A stretch of 57,322 nt of DNA from Agrobacterium arsenijevicii (GTDB lineage: Bacteria > Pseudomonadota > Alphaproteobacteria > Rhizobiales > Rhizobiaceae), in NCBI GenBank assembly GCA_000949895.1, contig JWIT01000021.1, positions 1-57,322 of the forward strand. Direction: 5' to 3'. Positions 33,433 through 41,419 of this stretch are shown in pieces. Below the pieces are notes generated by a model that was not told the DNA's origin, ran no database searches, and saw nothing but the letters and a program-made list of their open reading frames with translations. How positions within the stretch are numbered: position 1 is the first letter of the stretch; each line of letters starts with the position of its first letter. The position numbers and the translations under genes are program-made.

Positions 33433-34014
33433 ATGGCAGGCGATAGATCGATTGCGGATAGCCGCGAGGAGGCGGAAGCGCTCGTGGACGTGATGGGTGA
33501 TCTCGAGCGGCGTTCCGAGCGGTTCGGTTCGGCGCTGACTTCCGCCATCCAGGCGGCGGTGACGGGTGGCAAGGGGCTGGACGATGTGTTGCGCGGGCTG
33601 GGGGAACGGCTGTCCGGCATTGCGCTTTCGGCCGGTTTGAAGCCGCTTGAAACCATGATCGGTAATGCTGTCGGCGGGCTTTTGAACGGTGGCGGTTCCC
33701 TCTTTGCCTTTGCCGATGGCGGCGTGCCGGGGCGCAGCATCACGCCATTTGCCGATGGCGGCGTTGTCTCCAGCCCATCTTTTTTCCCGATGGGTGGCGG
33801 GCTTGGCCTGATGGGCGAGGCAGGGGCAGAGGCTATCCTGCCGCTGAAGCGCGGTTCGGATGGGGCTCTCGGTGTCGCCGCACCGGCCGGTGGAGGTGGT
33901 GCGCAGATCGTTTTTAACGTGACTGCGACCGATGCGACGAGCTTCAGAAAAAGCGAAGGCCAGATTGCCGCGATGCTGGCGCGCAGCGTTGGGCGGGGCC
34001 AGCGCGGCTTGTGA
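33433..34014 (+). CDS. GTA tape measure protein (g11-like, short)
   Basis: A 193-residue tape measure, short as in GTAs rather than the several hundred residues of phages. The N-terminal half is helical (EAEALVDVMGDLERRSERFGSALTSAIQAAV) and the C-terminal half carries FADGGVPGRSITPFADGGVV, LMGEAGAEAILPLKRG and a Gly-rich stretch. A short tail is predicted. It is preceded by a 79-base gap and followed by repeat B3. Confidence 0.87.
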   Translation: MAGDRSIADSREEAEALVDVMGDLERRSERFGSALTSAIQAAVTGGKGLDDVLRGLGERLSGIALSAGLKPLETMIGNAVGGLLNGGGSLFAFADGGVPGRSITPFADGGVVSSPSFFPMGGGLGLMGEAGAEAILPLKRGSDGALGVAAPAGGGGAQIVFNVTATDATSFRKSEGQIAAMLARSVGRGQRGL

Positions 34015-34251
34015 GCCTGCCGAGAGTCCTTCGGCGCAAGCGAGACGGGCCAGCTTTCACGTTGAGTGGGAAACCCTCTCCAAACTCCAGGTCATCCTCG
34101 GGCCTGACCCGAGGATCCACTCCTTCGAAGGGCGATGGATCCTCGCCTCAAGGGCGAGGATGACGGCGGAGTGGCCTCAACCCTTCGTCAGAGCTGGTGG
34201 GCCTTTCCGGCAATTCCCTTGATGTAGCAAAAAGAATCCAGGAACAACGAC
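34015..34251. other. Gap between tape measure and g12-like gene
   Basis: 237 bases containing repeat B3 (34091-34166); no gene seen. The ribosome site for the next gene (GGAACAACGAC) is at the end. Confidence 0.6.
34091..34166. repeat. Palindromic intergenic repeat B, copy 3 (inside GTA cluster)
   Basis: GTCATCCTCGGGCCTGACCC with GAGGATCCA and the mirror half TGGATCCTCGCCTCAAGGGCG then AGGATGAC. It is the most symmetric of the three copies. Placed between tape measure and distal tail genes. Confidence 0.8.
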
Positions 34252-34890
34252 ATGGCGGCATTTCATGAAGTGCGGTTTCCGCTGCGGCTGGCGCTTGGCA
34301 CGAGCGGCGGGCCGGTGAGGCGCACCGATATCGTCAACCTTTCCAACGGGCGGGAAAACCGCAACCAGCGCTGGAAGAATGCCAGGCGCGCCTATGACGC
34401 CGGATCCGGCATCCGCTCCGTCGGCGATCTTTACGAGGTCCTTTCCTTTTTCGAGGCGCGGCGTGGGGAACTTTACGGCTTTCGATTCCGTGATCCCGTC
34501 GATTTCAAATCCTGCCCACCGGGCAAGGCACCCGCCGCGACCGACCAGAAGATCGGCACCGGCGACGGCACGACGGTGGGTTTCCAGCTGGTGAAGACCT
34601 ACGCCGATACGGGCGGTTCTTTCACGCGGCGGGTGGAGAAGCCGGTCGAAGGTTCGGTTGTCGTCTCTCTCGACGGGGTCAGAATTTCGCCGCCGGATTT
34701 CTCCGTCGATCACACAACCGGCATGGTGACGTTTCGCGCCGGGCAGGCGCCGTCAGCCGGGGTGATCATCCGCGCCGGTTTCGAATTCGACGTGCCGGTG
34801 CGGTTTGCGATCGACCGCATCGACGTAAACCTCACCGCCTTCGAGGCGGGCCGCATTCCCTCCATTCCGCTGATGGAAATCCTGCCATGA
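34252..34890 (+). CDS. GTA distal tail protein (DUF2460, g12-like)
   Basis: A 212-residue DUF2460 protein forming the ring at the tail tip. It has FHEVRFPLRLALGTSGGPVRRTDIVNLSNGRENRN and YEVLSFFEARRGELYGFRFRDPVDFKSC, characteristic of this family. It overlaps the next gene by ATGA. Confidence 0.92.
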   Translation: MAAFHEVRFPLRLALGTSGGPVRRTDIVNLSNGRENRNQRWKNARRAYDAGSGIRSVGDLYEVLSFFEARRGELYGFRFRDPVDFKSCPPGKAPAATDQKIGTGDGTTVGFQLVKTYADTGGSFTRRVEKPVEGSVVVSLDGVRISPPDFSVDHTTGMVTFRAGQAPSAGVIIRAGFEFDVPVRFAIDRIDVNLTAFEAGRIPSIPLMEILP

Positions 34891-35771
34891 AGATTGTCCC
34901 TCCCGCCCTTGCCGAACATTTGAGCGGAGACGCCACAACCACATGCCATTGCTGGAAGGTGACGTTGAAGGATGGCGTGGTGATCGGTTTTACCGACCAT
35001 GACGAGACGCTTTTCTTCGCCGGTACTGCCTATCTGGCCGCAAGCGGCTTTGGCGCGAGTGACAGCGACAGCGAGGCCGGACTTGGCGCGAGTGCGGGCG
35101 AAGTGGCGGGCGGCTTTTCCAGCGAGGTGATTTCCGAAAGCGATCTGGCCGCCGGGCGTTTCGATGGGGCGAAGGTCGAGCTTTTCCTCGTCAACTGGCA
35201 GGCGCCGGAACAACATCTGCTGCTGAACATGCGTGAGATCGGCGAGGTGACGCGGGCGGGCGGAGCGTTTCGCGCCGAGCTGCGCAGCATCGCCCATCGT
35301 CTCTCCCAGCCGCAGGGCAGGGTTTATGGACGGCGGTGCGATGCCGCCCTTGGTGACCGGCGCTGCGGCGTCGATCTGGCGCGGTTTACCGGCAGCGGCA
35401 GCGTTGCGGGCGTGGATGCGGTGGGCAATCTGCGGGCGACGGGGCTTGATGCTTTCACCGATGGATTTTTCAGTCGGGGAAAATTGCGGTTTCTGACCGG
35501 CGGGCTTACCGGCAAGAGTTTCGATCTCGACGGACACGAGAAACGCGACAGCGGCACGCTTCTGTCCTTCTGGCTGGCCCCGGAACAATCGCCCAAACCG
35601 GGCGACACCTTTTCCGTCACCGCCGGTTGCGACAAGAGTTTTGCGACCTGCAAGGCGAAATTCACCAATCACCTGAATTTTCGCGGCTTTCCGCACCTGC
35701 CGGGGGCAGATTTCGCCTATTCCTACGCCAGCGGCGGCGAAACCCATGACGGCAAGGCGTTGTTTCCATGA
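34887..35771 (+). CDS. GTA baseplate hub protein (DUF2163, g13-like)
   Basis: A 294-residue DUF2163 protein. N-terminal CHCWKVTLKDGVVIGFTDHDETLFF and a C-terminal cysteine set (VTAGCDKSFATCKAKF, LGDRRCGVDLARF) match the family in which these cysteines bind an iron-sulfur cluster in the Rhodobacter GTA baseplate. Its Cys pattern is intact. It overlaps the next gene by ATGA. Confidence 0.92.
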   Translation: MKIVPPALAEHLSGDATTTCHCWKVTLKDGVVIGFTDHDETLFFAGTAYLAASGFGASDSDSEAGLGASAGEVAGGFSSEVISESDLAAGRFDGAKVELFLVNWQAPEQHLLLNMREIGEVTRAGGAFRAELRSIAHRLSQPQGRVYGRRCDAALGDRRCGVDLARFTGSGSVAGVDAVGNLRATGLDAFTDGFFSRGKLRFLTGGLTGKSFDLDGHEKRDSGTLLSFWLAPEQSPKPGDTFSVTAGCDKSFATCKAKFTNHLNFRGFPHLPGADFAYSYASGGETHDGKALFP

Positions 35772-36202
35772 GCGATACAGCAGAAAGAGTGCTGACGCTG
35801 GCGGAAGGCTGGATCGGTACACCCTACCGGCATCAGGCGTCGTTGCAGGGCGTCGGCTGCGATTGCCTCGGCCTCGTCAGGGGCATCTGGCGCGCGCTTT
35901 ACGGCGAGGAGCCGGAACTGCTGCCACCCTATGCGCCTGATTGGGCCGAACGCGGCGGCGAGGATCGGCTGATGGCCGCCGCGAAGCGTCATTTTTCGGC
36001 GGTGCCGGGCATGGACGACGCAAAGCCCGGTGACCTGCTGCTGTTTCGCTGGCGGGCCGATGCGGCGGCGAAACATCTCGGTATTCTCGCCGGGCCTCAG
36101 CATTTCATCCACGCCTATGAGCAGGCGGCGGTGGTGCGCTCTGCACTGGTGCCCGGCTGGAAGCGGCGTATTGCCGGCGTTTTCCGTTTTCCCGAACCCT
36201 GA
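35768..36202 (+). CDS. GTA NlpC/P60 peptidase (g14-like)
   Basis: A 144-residue cysteine peptidase with GCDCLGLVRG (nucleophile C33), KHLGILAGPQHFIHAY (H103 and partner His) of the NlpC/P60 fold. In GTAs this cell-wall hydrolase sits at the tail tip and helps penetrate the recipient wall. The catalytic residues are all present. It has no signal peptide, as expected for a tail-bound enzyme. Confidence 0.93.
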   Translation: MSDTAERVLTLAEGWIGTPYRHQASLQGVGCDCLGLVRGIWRALYGEEPELLPPYAPDWAERGGEDRLMAAAKRHFSAVPGMDDAKPGDLLLFRWRADAAAKHLGILAGPQHFIHAYEQAAVVRSALVPGWKRRIAGVFRFPEP

Positions 36203-36219
36203 TATTTTCCGAGGCGAGC

Positions 36220-39200
36220 ATGGCGACCATCATTTTTCAGGCGGCGGGTGCAGCACTCGGCGGTATTTTCGGCCCCGTGGGCGCCATCATCGGCGGGGCG
36301 GTGGGCGCGCTGGCGGGCAATGCCGTTGATCGCGCGCTGCTCTCCAGCGGCCGGACGGTATCGGGTGCCCGGCTTTCGACGGCGCGGATTCCAGGGGCGG
36401 ATGAGGGCGCGGCCGTCAACCGGCTTTACGGCACGGCGAGGATCGGCGGCACGCTGATCTGGGCGACGCGCTTCGAGGAAAGTGTCGAGCGTCGCGGCGG
36501 CAAGGGCAATCGCGGCCGGAAGGTGGAGACCTTTCGTTATTTCGCCAACTTCGCCATCGGGCTCGGCGAGGGCGAAGCGGCCATGGTGCGGCGTGTCTGG
36601 GCCGATGGGCGGGAACTGGACCTGAGCGCCATCGAGATGCGCTTTTATCCCGGCAGCGAGACGCAATTGCCCGATCCGCTGATCGAGGCGAAACAGGGTG
36701 CTGGCAATGCGCCCACCTTTCGCGGGCTTGCCTATGTGGTGTTCGAACGCCTGCCGCTCGACAGCTATGGCAACCGCATTCCGCTGATGCAGTTCGAAGT
36801 GGTGCGACCCGTCGGAAGGCTGGAGAAAGCCATTCGCGCCATCACCATCATTCCGGGTGCCACGGAGCACGGGTACGCCACGGCGCAGGTTTCGGAACGC
36901 ACCGGCATGGGTGAAAGCCGCATCATGAACCGCAACGGTCTGACGGCTGCGACCGACTGGCAGGCCGCGATCGACGAATTGCAGGCGCTTTGCCCCAATC
37001 TGCAAAGTGTGGCGTTGGTGGTGAGCTGGTTCGGCACCGACATGCGGGCGGGCGAATGCCGTATTCTGCCGGGTGTGGAAGTGGCATACCGCGACCGGGA
37101 GAGTGCGCCATGGTCCGTCGCCGGTCTTTCGCGTGGGGGGGCGCATCTCGTCAGCCATCACGCCGGCGGCCCGGCCTATGGCGGCACGCCAGACGATCAA
37201 AGCGTGTTGCAGGCGATAGCGGACCTCAAGGCACGTGGCCTGAAGGTCTGCCTTTATCCCTTCGTGATGATGGATGTGCCTGCCGGCAACGGCCTGCTCG
37301 ACCCCTACGGCAAAGGCGAGCAGGACGCCTATGGCTGGCGCGGGCGTATTACCTGTTTTCCCGCACCGGGCAGGGCCGGTTCTCCGGACCGCAGCGCAGG
37401 CGCACGGGCGGAGATTTCCACCTTCTGTTACCGCACGGAGGGTTATCGCCGTATGCTGCTGCATTATGCGGCGCTTGCGGCGGAGGCGGGCGGGGTGGAT
37501 GCCTTCCTCATCGGCTCGGAGCTTCGCGGGCTGACGAGCCTGCGCGATGGCAACGATGCCTTTCCTTTCGTGGAGGAACTGGTGCGGCTTGCAGGCGATG
37601 TGCGCGCCATTGTCGGCCCAGCCGCGAAACTCACCTATGGCGCCGACTGGAGCGAATATTTCGGTTACCAGCCTGCCGATGGTTCGGGTGATGTGTTCTT
37701 CAATCTCGATCCGCTATGGGCGAGCCCTGATATCGATGCCATCGGTATTGATAACTACATGCCGCTTTCCGACTGGCGCGACGAGGACACCGCAAACGGC
37801 AATCCTGATGGTATGACCGGCCCGGATGATGCTAGTGCCTTCCGCCGCGCCATCACGGCGGGCGAGGGCTTTGACTGGTATTATTCCAGCGATGCCGACC
37901 GCGCGGCACGACGGCGTACGGCCATCACCGATGGTCTTGCGAACAAGCCGTGGGTGTTCCGCTACAAGGACCTGCGAAGCTGGTGGCAAAACGTCCATTA
38001 CGACCGGGTGCGCGGTGCAGAGAAATCAACGCCAACCGCGTGGGTGCCGTGTTCAAAACCGATCTGGTTCACCGAACTCGGCTGCCCGGCGGTGGACAAG
38101 AGTGCAACACGGCCGAATGTCTTTCCCGATCCGAAATCGGCAGAAAACGCTTTTCCTCACTTTTCCCGCCGAAACCGCGCCGATAGCCAGCAGCGGCGGT
38201 TTCTGGAAGCGCATCTCGACCATTGGAGGGGTGAGGGCGATGCGGCGATGGTGGACCAGAACCGGGTGTATATGTGGACATGGGATGCGCGGCCCTTTCC
38301 CACCTTTCCGCAGAATGGCGCGGCCTGGAGCGACGGTGGCAACTGGCGCACCGGCCACTGGCTGAACGGCCGGCTGGGCACCGCAACACTTGCTGATACG
38401 ATTGCCGCAATCCTGATGGACCATGGCTTCTCCGCTTTCGACGTCTCCGCTGTCAGCGGCGATCTGACCGGGTACGTGCAGGGCGATGTCACTTCGGCCC
38501 GCAACCTGCTGGAGCCGCTGATGGCGGCGTTTCAGGTGGATGTGGCAGAGGACGGTGGAACGCTGCGTTTCCGTTCCCGCAATACAGCGGTCCTGCCCGT
38601 TCGCGAGGTTGCTGTGCTGGCGGATCTGGACGACGAGCCGCTGTGGTCTGAAAATCGTGGCCATGACAGTGATTTCGCCACTGAGGCCGTTCTGACCTCG
38701 TTCAACCCGGCGCTCGACTACGAGCAGGCAAGCGTGCGGTCGCGCCGTATCGACAATGCCGGTAGCCGCGTGATGCGGCTCGATCTTAACGCGGCGCTGC
38801 CGGCGGAAACGGCGGAAGCTGCGGCAGAGGCCCTGTTGCGTGACAATAGGCAGGCACGTCGAACCCTGCGTTTTGCCCTGCCGCCCGCAGATATCGCTCT
38901 GGAACCCGGCGATTGTATCCGCCTGCCGGAAGGGACATTGCCGGAGGCTCCGGCAGGGCGGTTTCTGGTTAGCCGCATCGAGGATGGTGCTGTGCGGCAG
39001 GTGGAGGCACGCGCCTTTTCCGCCGCATCTTCCGCTTTTGCGGGCGTTACGGATGAGCGGCGTGCAGGCGGCGCTAGCGGTGCGGAAGGTTTTGCCCCGG
39101 AGGTGCTGTTTCTCGACCTGCCACGCCATGACGGCGTCGCGCCGGAAAATTCGGCGCGGATCGCCGTTTTCGCAAGGCCATGGCGGCCAGTCGTCGTTTC

Positions 39201-40017
39201 TGCTTCGCCGGGCACGGAGGGTTACCGGCAGCGTGCCGTGCTTGACCGGCCCGCGATGATCGGTGCGTTGGCGACACCGCTGACATCAGGCCCTTCCGGC
39301 CGTTTCGACCGGAAAAACAACATCCTGATCGATCTTCCATCAGGCGAGCTTTCCTCGGCTCCAGACCTTTCGGTGCTGAACGGCGAGAACCGTATGGCGG
39401 TGAGGGCTGCAAACGGTGTTTGGGAGATCATCGCTTTCGCGCAAGCCGAGGAAATAGCGCCCTCACGTTGGCGGCTTTCTGCCCTGCTGCGCGGATTGGG
39501 CGGCACGGAGGATGGGCTGGCAGCGGGCGCGCCGATGGGAAGCCCGGTCGTGGTGCTGGACGCGGCGGTACAGCCGCTTGGCCTTGCCGCTGCCGAGCGC
39601 GGGCGGCGGTTGAACTGGATTGCCGAGGCGGCTGGAAAGGCGGGCGCGCCTGCCGGGCCTTTCGCTTTCGAGGGCGGCTTGCGGGCCGAAACGCCGCTTG
39701 CGCCGGTGCATCTTTCCGGTGAGCGGCAGAGGGATGGCGTGCTGCTGCACTGGACCCGCCGGGGCCGGGTGGAGACCGATGGTTGGGATGCCAGCGAGAT
39801 ACCGCTGGACGAACCTTTCGAGCTTTACCGCGTGGAGGTGCTGGACGGCGAGGCCGTGCGACGCACGGCGGAGGTCTCCGAACCTCTCTGGTTGTACCCA
39901 ACTGCTGCAGAACTCACAGATTTCCCGGCATTGCGGGATCACATTTCCGTGCGTGTCCGCCAGCTCGGCCGCGCGGTGCCTCTGGGAGTGGCGGCGCAAG
40001 CCGTTCTCCCGCTCTGA
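36220..40017 (+). CDS. GTA megatron / host-recognition protein (TIM-barrel, g15-like)
   Basis: A 1265-residue tail-fibre or tip protein, the largest in the cluster. The N terminus is Gly-rich and hydrophobic (about 1-30, LGGIFGPVGAIIGGAVGALAGNAVD), then a TIM-barrel glycoside-hydrolase-like domain (about residues 400-750, with LTYGADWSEYFGYQPADGSGDVFFNLD), then a beta-rich C-terminal half. Such proteins bind recipient surface saccharides and carry the tail tip. No frameshift is seen. It has its own start with GAGGCGAGC upstream. Confidence 0.92.
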   Translation: MATIIFQAAGAALGGIFGPVGAIIGGAVGALAGNAVDRALLSSGRTVSGARLSTARIPGADEGAAVNRLYGTARIGGTLIWATRFEESVERRGGKGNRGRKVETFRYFANFAIGLGEGEAAMVRRVWADGRELDLSAIEMRFYPGSETQLPDPLIEAKQGAGNAPTFRGLAYVVFERLPLDSYGNRIPLMQFEVVRPVGRLEKAIRAITIIPGATEHGYATAQVSERTGMGESRIMNRNGLTAATDWQAAIDELQALCPNLQSVALVVSWFGTDMRAGECRILPGVEVAYRDRESAPWSVAGLSRGGAHLVSHHAGGPAYGGTPDDQSVLQAIADLKARGLKVCLYPFVMMDVPAGNGLLDPYGKGEQDAYGWRGRITCFPAPGRAGSPDRSAGARAEISTFCYRTEGYRRMLLHYAALAAEAGGVDAFLIGSELRGLTSLRDGNDAFPFVEELVRLAGDVRAIVGPAAKLTYGADWSEYFGYQPADGSGDVFFNLDPLWASPDIDAIGIDNYMPLSDWRDEDTANGNPDGMTGPDDASAFRRAITAGEGFDWYYSSDADRAARRRTAITDGLANKPWVFRYKDLRSWWQNVHYDRVRGAEKSTPTAWVPCSKPIWFTELGCPAVDKSATRPNVFPDPKSAENAFPHFSRRNRADSQQRRFLEAHLDHWRGEGDAAMVDQNRVYMWTWDARPFPTFPQNGAAWSDGGNWRTGHWLNGRLGTATLADTIAAILMDHGFSAFDVSAVSGDLTGYVQGDVTSARNLLEPLMAAFQVDVAEDGGTLRFRSRNTAVLPVREVAVLADLDDEPLWSENRGHDSDFATEAVLTSFNPALDYEQASVRSRRIDNAGSRVMRLDLNAALPAETAEAAAEALLRDNRQARRTLRFALPPADIALEPGDCIRLPEGTLPEAPAGRFLVSRIEDGAVRQVEARAFSAASSAFAGVTDERRAGGASGAEGFAPEVLFLDLPRHDGVAPENSARIAVFARPWRPVVVSASPGTEGYRQRAVLDRPAMIGALATPLTSGPSGRFDRKNNILIDLPSGELSSAPDLSVLNGENRMAVRAANGVWEIIAFAQAEEIAPSRWRLSALLRGLGGTEDGLAAGAPMGSPVVVLDAAVQPLGLAAAERGRRLNWIAEAAGKAGAPAGPFAFEGGLRAETPLAPVHLSGERQRDGVLLHWTRRGRVETDGWDASEIPLDEPFELYRVEVLDGEAVRRTAEVSEPLWLYPTAAELTDFPALRDHISVRVRQLGRAVPLGVAAQAVLPL

Positions 40018-40051
40018 CAACTGCCTGAAAAACAACGCAAAGGACGAGATT

Positions 40052-40258
40052 ATGGACAGTACCAAGCCATGGTATCAATCGCGCACGATCTGGGGCGCGC
40101 TGGTAGCGGTCTTCGCACCGCTTTTCAGCGTCGCCGGCCTTGATCTGCCCGCCGGCCTGCATGGTGAGCTGGCGGAGGGGCTGGTGACGGTCGCGGGCGG
40201 AATTGGTGGTCTTATCGCGCTTTACGGCCGCCTTTCGGCAACCAGCACCATCCGCTGA
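40052..40258 (+). CDS. Holin-like two-helix membrane protein
   Basis: A 68-residue protein with a short polar N terminus (MDSTKPWYQSRT), two hydrophobic segments (about residues 13-31 and 44-62) and a short C terminus, the plan of a class II holin. It follows the megatron gene by 34 bases with ribosome site AAAGGACGAG. Its family occurs next to endolysin genes in some phages. It could serve the GH19 endolysin encoded in this cluster. The holin role is inferred from topology and position. Confidence 0.6.
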   Translation: MDSTKPWYQSRTIWGALVAVFAPLFSVAGLDLPAGLHGELAEGLVTVAGGIGGLIALYGRLSATSTIR

Positions 40259-40279
40259 CAGCCTTTTGACCGAGAGCGT

Positions 40280-40305
40280 CCCCGCCGTGCGCCGTTGCGG
40301 CGGGG
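40280..40305 (+). terminator. Hairpin ending the GTA cluster
   Basis: CCCCGCCG and CGGCGGGG form an 8-base GC stem with a 10-base loop, directly after the holin-like gene. There is no T-run, so it would be a weak or Rho-assisted terminator. Confidence 0.5.
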
Positions 40306-40316
40306 GCGGCATTCAT

Positions 40317-40344
40317 TTGCCATTCAGACGCTTTGCGCTACATA
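40317..40344 (+). promoter_or_regulatory. Possible feuN promoter
   Basis: TTGCCA (40317-40322) and TACATA (40339-40344) separated by 16 bases, about 54 bases before the feuN start. Visual match to alphaproteobacterial promoters. Confidence 0.4.
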
Positions 40345-40397
40345 TTCGGTCACAATACGGTTCGAGACGCACCCGATTTTTTTGGAAGATTTGTGCA

Positions 40398-40652
40398 ATG
40401 GCATCACCTCTCATCATCGCGACGCTTGTAGCCGGGCTTTCCGGTTTCACGGCGCCCGAGGCTGATTTGCAGGGCCATTACATTCTTGCTGCGAGCGATT
40501 GCGGCGCAGCCGTTGCCCGCGTGGTGCGCGAAACCGGTGGCCAGCTTCTTTCGGTCTATCCCGCCGGTGACGGTCAGTCCTGTGTCGTCACCGTTCTCGT
40601 CCAGGGTAATGGCGAGCGCCCGCGCAAGGTGACGATGCGCGTGCCGATGTAG
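40398..40652 (+). CDS. feuN: FeuN-like small periplasmic modulator
   Basis: An 84-residue protein with a short signal peptide (ASPLIIATLVAGLSGFTAPEA), then a compact PepSY-like periplasmic domain with a conserved Cys pair (DCGAAVARVVRETGG and QSCVVTVLVQG). In Sinorhizobium meliloti a protein of this size and place, FeuN, inhibits signalling by the FeuQ kinase and is essential because unrestrained FeuPQ activity is harmful. Size, location and order with the two downstream genes support the same identity. The long upstream in-frame reading is rejected. Confidence 0.82.
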   Translation: MASPLIIATLVAGLSGFTAPEADLQGHYILAASDCGAAVARVVRETGGQLLSVYPAGDGQSCVVTVLVQGNGERPRKVTMRVPM

Positions 40653-40747
40653 CCTTGCCCGCATCGCCGAAATATCGGAAAACAATCCGAGACAATTAGC
40701 ATGACCGGCAACGCGCGCGCGGGCCGGGACACAGGAAAGGGCGGACA

Positions 40748-41419
40748 ATGCGTATTCTCGTGGTTGAGGACGATGCCAATCTCAATCGTCAGCTGACCGA
40801 CGCGCTGAAAGAAGCCGGTTATGTTGTCGATCAGGCATTCGACGGCGAGGAAGGGCATTATCTCGGCGATACCGAGCCCTATGACGCGATCGTTCTCGAT
40901 ATCGGCCTGCCGCAGATGGATGGCATCACCGTCGTCGAGAAATGGCGCGCAGCGGGCAAGGCCATGCCGGTCCTGATCCTCACTGCCCGCGACCGCTGGA
41001 GCGACAAGGTGGCTGGCATCGATGCCGGCGCCGACGATTACGTCACCAAGCCCTTCCATGTCGAGGAGGTTCTCGCCCGTGTGCGCGCGCTTATCCGCCG
41101 CGCCGCAGGCCATGCTTCGTCCGAACTCGTCTGCGGTCCTGTCAAGCTTGACACCAAATCCTCCAAGGCAACCGTCAACGGCGTGACGCTGAAGCTCACC
41201 TCGCACGAGTTCCGCCTGCTTTCCTATCTCATGCATCACATGGGCGAGGTCGTCTCGCGCACGGAGCTGGTCGAACATATGTACGATCAGGATTTCGACC
41301 GGGATTCCAACACGATCGAGGTGTTCGTCGGACGTTTGCGCAAGAAGCTCGGGGTTGATCTGATCGAGACCATCCGCGGTCTCGGTTACCGGATGCAAGC
41401 GCCGGCAGATGCGAAGTAG
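40748..41419 (+). CDS. feuP: FeuP-like OmpR-family response regulator
   Basis: A 223-residue regulator: receiver domain with phosphorylated D51 (VLDIGLPQMDG) and acidic D8/D9, K101-like lysine in TKPF, and a C-terminal winged helix (LTSHEFRLLSYLMHHMG ... RDSNTIEVFVGRLRKKLG). FeuP in rhizobia controls export of cyclic glucans through ndvA and responds to osmotic/envelope state. It overlaps the kinase gene by 11 bases. No operator could be recognised. Confidence 0.93.
   Translation: MRILVVEDDANLNRQLTDALKEAGYVVDQAFDGEEGHYLGDTEPYDAIVLDIGLPQMDGITVVEKWRAAGKAMPVLILTARDRWSDKVAGIDAGADDYVTKPFHVEEVLARVRALIRRAAGHASSELVCGPVKLDTKSSKATVNGVTLKLTSHEFRLLSYLMHHMGEVVSRTELVEHMYDQDFDRDSNTIEVFVGRLRKKLGVDLIETIRGLGYRMQAPADAK

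Noticed and set aside
20207..40258. Active integrated prophage
   Set aside because: No integrase, repressor, replication genes, att repeats or tRNA target in the window, and gene content and order match GTA clusters.
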